Shown: piece after piece, positions 1 through 5,136 of the stretch
How the letters are laid out: each line of letters begins with the position of its first letter
Position numbering within the stretch: position 1 is the first letter of the stretch
Assembly (NCBI GenBank): GCA_030836705.1
Contig: JAUPLZ010000392.1
Span: 1-5,136, forward strand
Length of the DNA stretch: 5,136 nt
Direction of reading: 5' to 3'
Source of the DNA: Campylobacterota bacterium
GTDB taxonomy: Bacteria; Campylobacterota; Campylobacteria; Campylobacterales; SZUA-545
Program-made: the position numbers and the translations under genes
Notes under the pieces: generated by a model
What the model saw: only the letters and a program-made list of their open reading frames with translations
Database searches by the model: none
Told to the model about the DNA's origin: nothing

Positions 1-1213
1 CGGCAAGATGAGCGAATTTGGCGTTGATTCTACTAAGTGGATTGAAGCTACCACAAAGAGAATAGACCTCTTGAAAGGCATAGAAGATGAGCTTGATGAT
101 GATATGGTAAAAAATATCGAAAAAATAGACAACGAAGCTTCAAATGCTCTTGTATTTACGCTTGTAGCTAGTGTTGTTGTAATACTTTTAACTGCAATTA
201 TCGGAATGCTTATATCAAGAAACATCTCTTATTCTGTCGGTGAAGTGGTAAGCAGTATAAACAAAATAGTCTCTCAAAAAGATTTGACTGTTCAAAATAA
301 TCTGCACGGCAAGGACGAGATGTCTGCTATCGGCAAAAAGATAAACGAGCTTCTTGCTAACATAAAAGAGATATTTTCGGTAGCAAAAAACGGTAGCGCA
401 GAAAATTCTAGTATCTCTCATGAACTCTCTGTTACGGCGCTCCAAGTCGGTAAAAATGTAGAAAAATCATCAGAGATTATTACCGAAGCTACAAAGCAGA
501 CTATTTTAATAAATAAAGATATTAGGATATCAATCGATGATGCTCTAAAAAGCAAAGAAGAGATACTTCTAGCAAATAATAAGCTAAATACGGCAAGAAG
601 CGAGATTATCAAGCTGACAGAAAAAGTCCAAGCCACAGCTGAAGTTGAGGCGGAGCTTGTAGATAGAATGATAGGGCTTTCAAAAGATGCCGATGAAGTA
701 AAAGCGGTTCTTCAAATAATCGGCGATATTGCAGATCAGACAAATCTCTTAGCGCTAAATGCGGCAATAGAAGCTGCAAGAGCTGGCGAGCACGGCAGAG
801 GTTTTGCTGTCGTGGCGGATGAAGTAAGAAAGTTAGCAGAGAGAACCCAAAAAAGCTTAACCGATATAAATGCTACTATAAATGTAATAGTTCAATCAAT
901 CGTAGATACAAGCGAGCAGATTGCTAGAAACTCAAAAGATATTCAAAATCTCTCAACGGTTGCGTCAGAGGTTGAAACTCAAATCAACGATACAACAAAT
1001 ATAGTCAATTCGGCTACGAAAGCCAGCGAAAAAACCGTTAATGATTTCATAAGAAGCGGGAAAGAGATAGAAGCTATAGCAAAACAAATAGAAGAGATAA
1101 ATGTCATCTCAAGCGAAAACGCAAGAAGCGTGGAAGAGATTTCAGCGGCGGCTGATCACCTAAACAAAATGACTGAAAATCTAAGCTCAAGATTGGAAGT
1201 TTATAAGGCATAA
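1..1213 (+). CDS. Methyl-accepting chemotaxis protein, 5'-truncated by the window (probable NIT-type sensor)
   Basis: This is an inner-membrane chemoreceptor that signals to the CheA/CheW kinase complex. The reading frame is open through the first bases of the window, so the ATG at 8 is an internal Met, not the start; the first transmembrane helix and most of the sensor are missing. Counting from that Met, residues 1-45 are the end of a periplasmic domain; WIEATTKRIDLLKGIED resembles the last helix of nitrate/nitrite-sensing (NIT) domains, a tentative match. Residues 47-70 are a transmembrane helix, about 70-122 a HAMP domain, and the rest a long coiled-coil signalling domain. The highly conserved hairpin tip is at about 238-285 and includes NLLALNAAIEAARAGEHGRG and FAVVADEVRKLAERT. 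The C-terminus (RLEVYKA) has no NWETF-like pentapeptide for CheR/CheB tethering. Receptor family is certain; the ligand is not. It probably belongs to a transcription unit separate from ilvC. Confidence 0.95.
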   Translation, partial: GKMSEFGVDSTKWIEATTKRIDLLKGIEDELDDDMVKNIEKIDNEASNALVFTLVASVVVILLTAIIGMLISRNISYSVGEVVSSINKIVSQKDLTVQNNLHGKDEMSAIGKKINELLANIKEIFSVAKNGSAENSSISHELSVTALQVGKNVEKSSEIITEATKQTILINKDIRISIDDALKSKEEILLANNKLNTARSEIIKLTEKVQATAEVEAELVDRMIGLSKDADEVKAVLQIIGDIADQTNLLALNAAIEAARAGEHGRGFAVVADEVRKLAERTQKSLTDINATINVIVQSIVDTSEQIARNSKDIQNLSTVASEVETQINDTTNIVNSATKASEKTVNDFIRSGKEIEAIAKQIEEINVISSENARSVEEISAAADHLNKMTENLSSRLEVYKA

Positions 1214-1238
1214 ATATTAATTACGCTAAGATAGCAGC

Positions 1239-1263
1239 CATAATTTCTATAACAAAAAAGGGA
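1239..1263 (+). promoter_or_regulatory. Candidate -10 box and ribosome binding site for ilvC
   Basis: The 55-bp gap between the chemoreceptor and ilvC contains CATAAT at 1239-1244, one mismatch from the housekeeping -10 consensus, with AT-rich sequence upstream and no convincing -35 box, which is usual in Campylobacterota. It would give a leader of roughly 18 nt holding the Shine-Dalgarno-like AGGGA at 1259-1263, five bases before the ATG. The ribosome site is well supported and fixes the ilvC start. The promoter is a guess from a single hexamer in AT-rich DNA. No hairpin followed by a T-run is visible in the gap, so read-through from the chemoreceptor gene is also possible. Confidence 0.3.
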
Positions 1264-1268
1264 AAAAT

Positions 1269-2291
1269 ATGGCTCTTAGCGTCTATTATGACAAAGATTG
1301 TGATATATCAATAATCAAATCAAAAAAAGTAGCAATGATCGGCTTTGGAAGTCAAGGTCATGCACATGCGGAAAACCTTAGAGATAGCGGCGTAGAGGTT
1401 GTTATCGGTCTTAGAAAAGACGGAAGTTCTTGGAAAAAAGCCGAAGCAAAAAAATTTCAAGTAATGACAGTGGCAGAGGCGTCTGCTGTTGCTGATGTTG
1501 TTATGATACTTCTTCCAGATGAAAATCAAGCAGAAATCTACAAAAATGAAATAGCTCCAAACCTAAAAAGCGGTGCTACTATCGCTTTTGGTCACGGGTT
1601 TAATATCCACTACGGAAGAATCAAGCCAGCTGATGATATTAATGTAACAATGATTGCTCCAAAAGCTCCTGGACACACTGTAAGAAGTGAGTTTGTAAAA
1701 GGCGGGGGAATACCTGATCTTATAGCTATCGAAAAAGACCCAAGCGGTACTACAAAAGCTCTCGCTCTTTCTTATGCGTCAGCAATCGGCGGAGGAAGAA
1801 CCGGTATCATAGAAACTACATTCAAAGATGAAACAGAGACAGATCTTTTTGGTGAGCAAGCAGTTCTTTGCGGCGGCGTTAGTGCTCTAATTCAAGCTGG
1901 TTTTGAAACTCTAGTAGAAGCCGGATATCCTGAAGAGATGGCGTATTTTGAGTGTTTGCATGAAATGAAGCTTATTGTTGATTTGATTTTTGAGGGCGGA
2001 ATAAAAGATATGCGTTACTCTATATCAAATACTGCTGAATACGGAGATATGGTTTCAGGACCTAGAGTTGTAAATGCAGAATCAAAAAAAGCAATGAAAG
2101 AGATTTTAAAAGAGATTCAAAACGGCAGATTCGCAAAAGATTTTATCCTTGAGGGTCAAACAGGATATCCAAGAATGAATGCAGAAAGAAGAAACTTAGC
2201 GGCTCATCCGGTAGAAGTTACAGGCGAGAGACTAAGAGCAATGATGCCGTGGATAAAAGCAAATAAAATAGTAGATCAAAGTAAAAACTAA
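1269..2291 (+). CDS. ilvC: Ketol-acid reductoisomerase, class I (short form)
   Basis: A cytoplasmic enzyme of valine, leucine and isoleucine synthesis. It converts 2-acetolactate or 2-aceto-2-hydroxybutyrate to the dihydroxy acid by Mg-dependent alkyl migration and NAD(P)H reduction. At 340 aa it has the normal length of the short class I form. The N-terminal Rossmann domain carries GFGSQGHAHAENL (GxGxxG at 25-30), and the cofactor-specificity loop GLRKDGSSWKKAE (47-59) has the Arg and Ser residues typical of NADPH-using members. H109 in AFGHGFNIHY and K132 in PKAPGHTVRSEF lie in the active site. The knotted C-terminal domain supplies the expected metal and substrate residues: D192 and E196 in DLFGEQ, E228 and E232 in ECLHEMK, and S253 in SNTAEYG. 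No key residue is missing. The ATG is preceded by AGGGA at good spacing. It is the first gene of the tight ilvC-minD-minE-deacetylase-dprA run. No leader peptide, T-box or attenuator is visible upstream. Confidence 0.98.
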   Translation: MALSVYYDKDCDISIIKSKKVAMIGFGSQGHAHAENLRDSGVEVVIGLRKDGSSWKKAEAKKFQVMTVAEASAVADVVMILLPDENQAEIYKNEIAPNLKSGATIAFGHGFNIHYGRIKPADDINVTMIAPKAPGHTVRSEFVKGGGIPDLIAIEKDPSGTTKALALSYASAIGGGRTGIIETTFKDETETDLFGEQAVLCGGVSALIQAGFETLVEAGYPEEMAYFECLHEMKLIVDLIFEGGIKDMRYSISNTAEYGDMVSGPRVVNAESKKAMKEILKEIQNGRFAKDFILEGQTGYPRMNAERRNLAAHPVEVTGERLRAMMPWIKANKIVDQSKN

Positions 2292-2309
2292 CAAAAAAGA
2301 AATATAAAT

Positions 2310-3119
2310 ATGGGTCAAATAATAACCATTACTAGCGGCAAAGGGGGTGTGGGTAAATCCACTACCGTTGCCAATTTGGCAACTGCCATCGCAAAAGAGG
2401 GTAAGAAGGTCGTAGCTGTTGATTTTGATATCGGTCTTAGAAATCTTGATATGTTACTTGGGCTTGAGAATAGAATAGTTTATGATGTTGTTGATGTAAT
2501 GGAGGGCAATTGCAAGCTCTCACAAGCTCTTATAAGCGACAAAAACACAAACGGGCTTTCATTTTTGCCTGCTTCTCAAACAAAAGACAAAAATATTCTT
2601 GATATTAAAAAAATAGAAAAGCTTCTTGATGAGCTTAAAACTATTTTTGATTTTGTTTTGATTGATTCGCCTGCTGGAATTGAGAGTGGTTTTGAGCACT
2701 CTGTTTATCTTGCCGATAGAGCGTTGATAGTGACTACTCCCGAGGTTTCTGCTGTAAGAGATGCTGATAGGGTTATAGGTATTATAGATGCAAAAAGCAA
2801 AAGAGCAAAAGACGGTAGCGATGTTGAAAAACATGTGGTTATAAACAGACTAAAACCTGCTTTGGTCGAAAAAGGCGAAATGCTTTCTATAGAAGATGTT
2901 CTTCAAATATTATCACTGCCTTTAATCGGTGTAGTTCCGGATGATGAAAAGGTTGTCTCTGCTACAAACAAGGGCATACCTGTTGTTTTGAGCGATGAGT
3001 CGCTTTCTGGCGAAGCATATAGACGAATTGCTAAAAGAGTTTTGGGCGAAAAAGTTGATTTTTTGGATTTGAGGGTAAAAAAAGGATTCGGTTCTTTTAT
3101 AAAAGGACTTTTTAAATGA
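2310..3119 (+). CDS. minD: Septum site-determining ATPase MinD
   Basis: A ParA/MinD-family ATPase that dimerises with ATP on the inner membrane, recruits the division inhibitor MinC, and is released by MinE, so that Z-rings form at mid-cell. At 269 aa it matches the usual length (about 270). Visible motifs in order: deviant Walker A KGGVGKST (11-18) with signature Lys11; VDFDIGLRNLD (37-47) with D40, the Walker A'/switch I region; Walker B FVLIDSPAGIE (115-125) with D119, the switch II region; TTPEVSAVRDADR (142-154); and NRLKP (179-183) in the adenine-binding region. The C-terminus KKGFGSFIKGLFK (257-269) is the amphipathic membrane-targeting helix specific to MinD as opposed to other ParA-like proteins. 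It begins 18 bp after ilvC with only a weak purine-rich A/G stretch (2293-2302) as ribosome site. Its stop overlaps the minE start. No minC is present in the window. Confidence 0.98.
   Translation: MGQIITITSGKGGVGKSTTVANLATAIAKEGKKVVAVDFDIGLRNLDMLLGLENRIVYDVVDVMEGNCKLSQALISDKNTNGLSFLPASQTKDKNILDIKKIEKLLDELKTIFDFVLIDSPAGIESGFEHSVYLADRALIVTTPEVSAVRDADRVIGIIDAKSKRAKDGSDVEKHVVINRLKPALVEKGEMLSIEDVLQILSLPLIGVVPDDEKVVSATNKGIPVVLSDESLSGEAYRRIAKRVLGEKVDFLDLRVKKGFGSFIKGLFK
3103..3107 (+). promoter_or_regulatory. Ribosome binding site of minE inside the end of minD
   Basis: AAGGA lies eight bases before the minE ATG and inside the last codons of minD. With the ATGA overlap (3116-3119) of the minD stop and minE start, this indicates translational coupling, which would keep MinD and MinE in a steady ratio. 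Confidence 0.75.
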
Positions 3120-3355
3120 GTTTTTTCTCAAATCTTTTTAATAAAAAAGAAAAATCTGCCTCTGTTGCAAAAGATAGACTATTGATTACGCTTTCAAAAG
3201 AGCGAGCCAGTAATGCTTTTGGGAATATGGAAGATATGAAGCGGGATATTATAGCGGTCGTTCAAAAATACACCAGCGTAAAAGATGTTTCTGTGACTAC
3301 CAAAAAAAATCAAGATATTGATAGTATTGAAATCAGTCTTTCTTTGAATAAATAG
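3116..3355 (+). CDS. minE: Cell division topological specificity factor MinE
   Basis: MinE binds membrane-bound MinD, displaces MinC and stimulates MinD ATP hydrolysis, driving pole-to-pole oscillation. The 79-aa protein is slightly shorter than the 88-aa E. coli form. Residues 2-11 (SFFSNLFNKK) form a short amphipathic membrane-binding segment. Residues 13-30, SASVAKDRLLITLSKER, match the anti-MinCD, MinD-contacting region (E. coli AKERLQIIV). The remaining part (about 33-79) is the dimerising topological specificity domain, with MKRDIIAVVQKY (41-52) as the long helix and IEISLSL (71-77) as the last strand. The start is fixed by AAGGA and the four-base overlap with minD. Its TAG stop lies within the AATAGG ribosome site of the next gene, so coupling may extend to the deacetylase. 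Confidence 0.96.
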   Translation: MSFFSNLFNKKEKSASVAKDRLLITLSKERASNAFGNMEDMKRDIIAVVQKYTSVKDVSVTTKKNQDIDSIEISLSLNK

Positions 3356-3366
3356 GTTTTATTTTG
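3353..3366 (+). promoter_or_regulatory. Ribosome binding site and TTG start codon of the deacetylase gene
   Basis: TAGG at 3353-3356, which includes the minE stop codon TAG, lies seven bases before TTG at 3364-3366. No in-frame ATG or GTG exists between the upstream in-frame stop (TAA at 3349-3351) and this TTG. The first in-frame ATG downstream (residue 71) would remove the membrane anchor. TTG is therefore the best start; a rare start codon implies lower translation than minE. Confidence 0.7.
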
Positions 3367-4428
3367 CATAAAAAAAAGAGTAAAAGAGTCGGTAAAAAAA
3401 AGAATACACACCATGATTCTTTGGATTTTGGTAAATATATTGTAAGTTTTTTACTTCTTGTCTCTTTTTCTCTTATTATAATTTCGGTTGTAATTTTTAT
3501 AAAAATTTATATTGACGAAAAAGATTCCAGAAAACCAATTGCTCTTCAAGCCGAAAAAAAAATAGACACTCTTATGGAGAAAATGGATGACATTGTCAGA
3601 CAAGCTCCAAAAAAAGATGATATTCCTTTGGAGAGCGATGATTATGAGTATGCGCAAAAAACGATAGAACCTCAAAAAGAAAAACCGCAAGAGAAGCCGG
3701 AAGAAAAACCGCAAGAGTTGGTTGAAGAAAAAAAACCAAAAGAAGCTCCGGAAGAAAAACCAAAACAAGTTTATAAGCCTGAAAAAAAGCCAAAACTCGC
3801 AATTATAATTGATGATGTTTCTTCTTATGGCGAAATTGATAAGCTAAAAAAAACAAAAATCCCGCTTTCTTTGTCGTTATTTCCGCCTACGGATAATTTT
3901 CCCTCAACCCCAAAAATAGCTAGAGAGCTTGATTTTTTTATGATTCATTTGCCATTGGAGGCTTTGAATTTCAACTCCCCGCAAGATAGAACGCTGACTA
4001 TAAATAGCAGCGAGGTTGAAATAATGGGCAGAATAAAGCAAATAAGAAGACTGTTTCCCTCTGCAACTATTATTAACAATCACACAGGCAGTAAGTTCAC
4101 AGCAGACAAAGAGGCTATGATTAGGCTAATGAAGGCATTAAAAGAGTATGATTTTGAGTTTATCGATAGCAGGACGATAGGCAGCTCAATGGCTGTTGAA
4201 GCCGGAAATTTTGTAAATAAAAAAATATTAACAAGAGATGTTTTTTTGGATAATGTTCAGGATGTTTCATATATCAAAGAACAACTAGGAAAAGCGGTAA
4301 AAATTGCTAAGAAAAACGGCTATGCAATCGCAATAGGGCATCCAAGACAAAAGACTATAGAGGCATTAATGGACTCTTCTGGTATTTTAAAAGATGTTGA
4401 AGTTGTGTATGTAAAAGAGCTGTTGTAG
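3364..4428 (+). CDS. Membrane-anchored divergent polysaccharide deacetylase (YibQ-like, PF04748 family)
   Basis: A predicted periplasmic carbohydrate deacetylase of the divergent family typified by E. coli YibQ; the substrate is unknown. Residues 1-24 are very basic (HKKKSKRVGKKK), the cytoplasmic side of one transmembrane helix at about 25-50, probably an uncleaved anchor. Residues about 51-97 are polar and 98-144 form a Lys/Glu/Pro-rich low-complexity linker containing short repeats. The catalytic domain spans about 145-354 with the family motifs in order: LAIIIDD (145-151), MIHLPLE (193-199), NNHTGSKFT (238-246), FIDSRT (266-271), RDVFLDN (291-297) and AIGHP (323-327). The Asp pair, the three His and the DSRT Asp are all kept, so an active metal enzyme is likely. 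Many relatives read NNHMGS where this one has NNHTGS. At 354 aa it is longer than YibQ, mostly because of the linker. It is 8 bp after minE and 2 bp before dprA, in the same operon. E. coli yibQ neighbours envC, a septal amidase activator, so a role in cell-wall remodelling is plausible but inferred. Confidence 0.9.
   Translation: MHKKKSKRVGKKKNTHHDSLDFGKYIVSFLLLVSFSLIIISVVIFIKIYIDEKDSRKPIALQAEKKIDTLMEKMDDIVRQAPKKDDIPLESDDYEYAQKTIEPQKEKPQEKPEEKPQELVEEKKPKEAPEEKPKQVYKPEKKPKLAIIIDDVSSYGEIDKLKKTKIPLSLSLFPPTDNFPSTPKIARELDFFMIHLPLEALNFNSPQDRTLTINSSEVEIMGRIKQIRRLFPSATIINNHTGSKFTADKEAMIRLMKALKEYDFEFIDSRTIGSSMAVEAGNFVNKKILTRDVFLDNVQDVSYIKEQLGKAVKIAKKNGYAIAIGHPRQKTIEALMDSSGILKDVEVVYVKELL
3655..3795 (+). 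repeat. Lys/Glu/Pro low-complexity linker with short in-frame direct repeats
   Basis: Within the deacetylase gene, a 17-bp sequence (AAGAAAAACCGCAAGAG) occurs at 3677-3693 and exactly again at 3701-3717, a spacing of 24 bp or eight codons. A 14-bp sequence (CCGGAAGAAAAACC) occurs at 3697-3710 and 3748-3761, a spacing of 51 bp or 17 codons. Both spacings keep the frame. They encode EKPQE- and PEEKP-type units in a TonB-like charged, proline-rich stretch (residues 98-144). Such repeats can gain or lose whole units by slippage without breaking the gene. Confidence 0.8.
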
Positions 4429-4430
4429 TA

Positions 4431-5136
4431 ATGTTTGATATTCAAACCTTAGGCAATATTCCAGAATCGTTAAAAAAAATCAAAAATCCACCGCAAGAAC
4501 TTTTTTTTGTAGGAAACAAAGAGCTATTAAATAGAAAAAAAATAGCTATTATTGGGACAAGACGACCAATTTCATATGCAAAAGATATGACGCTTAAAAT
4601 ATCTAAAAGGATTAGCGAAAATGGCGGTGTTGTGGTAAGCGGTGCCGCAATGGGTATAGATGCTCTAGCGCACATAGGCGCAGGTGAAAATACAATAGCC
4701 GTTATGGCAAACTCGCTTGATATTGTTTATCCAAAAATAAACAAAGAGCTTATAAAAAATATCTATTCAAAAAGCCTAGCGCTTAGCGAATATGGTTCTT
4801 CTTATGAAGCTAGACAATATTCGTTCGTGCTTAGAAATAGAATAGTAGTGGGCTTAAGCGATGCTGTCGTGATAACTCAAGCCGATATTGATAGCGGCTC
4901 AATGAGAAGCGCTGAATTTGCATTGGAGTTTCAAAAACCGATATTTGTTTTGCCGCATAGATATAATGAAAGCAGCGGGACGAATATGCTCTTAAAAGAG
5001 AAAAAAGCTATAGCTATTTATGATATAGATCAGTTTATAATTCAGCTGGTGATTGAGATTAAAAGAGAACCAAATGACGTAGTGATTGAATATCTAAAAA
5101 GCAACCCTGATTATAATGATGCTGTTGCGAAGTATC
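4431..5136 (+). CDS. dprA: DNA processing protein DprA (Smf), 3'-truncated by the window
   Basis: A cytoplasmic protein that binds incoming single-stranded DNA and loads RecA during natural transformation. 235 codons are visible with no stop before the window end. The Rossmann-fold core is clear: KIAIIGTRRPISYAK (37-51), VVVSGAAMGIDALAH (67-81), TIAVMANSLDIVYP (88-101), LSEY (118-121), RNRIVVGLSDAVVITQADID (135-154), SGSM (155-158), KPIFVLPHR (169-177) and ESSGTNMLL (180-188). Only about 36 residues precede the core, so the N-terminal SAM-like domain of longer DprA proteins is absent, as in H. pylori. The last visible part, from about 213 (EPNDVVIEYLKSNPDYNDA), looks like the start of the small winged-helix C-terminal domain. 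By comparison with the roughly 266-aa H. pylori protein, some 30 residues lie beyond the window. The ATG is 2 bp after the deacetylase stop with only a weak AAAGAG (4414-4419) upstream. From memory of relatives, ruvX often follows. Confidence 0.96.
   Translation, partial: MFDIQTLGNIPESLKKIKNPPQELFFVGNKELLNRKKIAIIGTRRPISYAKDMTLKISKRISENGGVVVSGAAMGIDALAHIGAGENTIAVMANSLDIVYPKINKELIKNIYSKSLALSEYGSSYEARQYSFVLRNRIVVGLSDAVVITQADIDSGSMRSAEFALEFQKPIFVLPHRYNESSGTNMLLKEKKAIAIYDIDQFIIQLVIEIKREPNDVVIEYLKSNPDYNDAVAKY

Noticed and set aside
215..636. Reverse-strand open frames opposite the chemoreceptor gene
   Set aside because: Antisense shadows of a clearly conserved coding region, without recognisable domains or start signals.
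1225..1235. Small inverted repeat GCTA-AGA-TAGC between the chemoreceptor gene and ilvC, considered as a terminator
   Set aside because: The stem is only 4 bp and is not followed by a T-run; it is too weak for an intrinsic terminator.
2303..2309. TATAAAT just before minD, considered as a -10 box
   Set aside because: It directly abuts the ATG, so transcription would begin inside the gene; in AT-rich DNA such a match is expected by chance.
3451..3802. Two reverse-strand open frames rich in Phe/Leu/Arg opposite the deacetylase linker
   Set aside because: They are antisense readings of the Lys/Glu/Pro codons, show no ribosome site, and give unnatural poly-Phe proteins; the forward gene has full family motifs.
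4501..4508. T8 run early in dprA, considered as a phase-variation tract or terminator
   Set aside because: It encodes Leu-Phe-Phe in frame, has no preceding hairpin, and is unremarkable in this base composition.
4442..4675. 77-codon reverse-strand frame opposite dprA
   Set aside because: It lies wholly within the conserved Rossmann core of dprA and has no independent support.

Overview
The window is an AT-rich stretch of chromosome with every gene on the + strand and almost no non-coding DNA. Protein sequence style and gene order (ilvC, minD, minE, a divergent polysaccharide deacetylase, dprA) point to a Campylobacterota (epsilonproteobacterial) genome. From memory, Helicobacter pylori has ilvC-minD-minE-dprA and Campylobacter jejuni has ilvC-deacetylase-dprA. 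A free-living Sulfurimonas-like genus seems most likely, but the genus is an inference.

Layout: positions 1-1213 hold the 3' part of a methyl-accepting chemotaxis protein gene whose sensor end lies outside the window. A 55-bp gap without a clear terminator follows. Then come ilvC (1269-2291), minD (2310-3119), minE (3116-3355), a membrane-anchored divergent polysaccharide deacetylase starting at TTG (3364-4428), and dprA (4431 to the window end, 3' end cut off). Gaps between genes from ilvC onward are 18 bp, a 4-bp overlap, 8 bp and 2 bp, so ilvC to dprA is very probably one transcript with local translational coupling.

Functionally the cluster is mixed. IlvC is branched-chain amino acid biosynthesis. 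MinD and MinE place the division site; their partner MinC is not here. The deacetylase is a predicted periplasmic enzyme tethered to the inner membrane by one helix and a Lys/Glu/Pro linker. DprA loads RecA on single-stranded DNA during natural transformation. The chemoreceptor is probably a separate unit.

I see no RNA gene, CRISPR array, insertion sequence, phage gene or obvious new system. The points most worth a second look are the deacetylase (its repeat-built linker and its place next to minDE) and the group-specific form of DprA.
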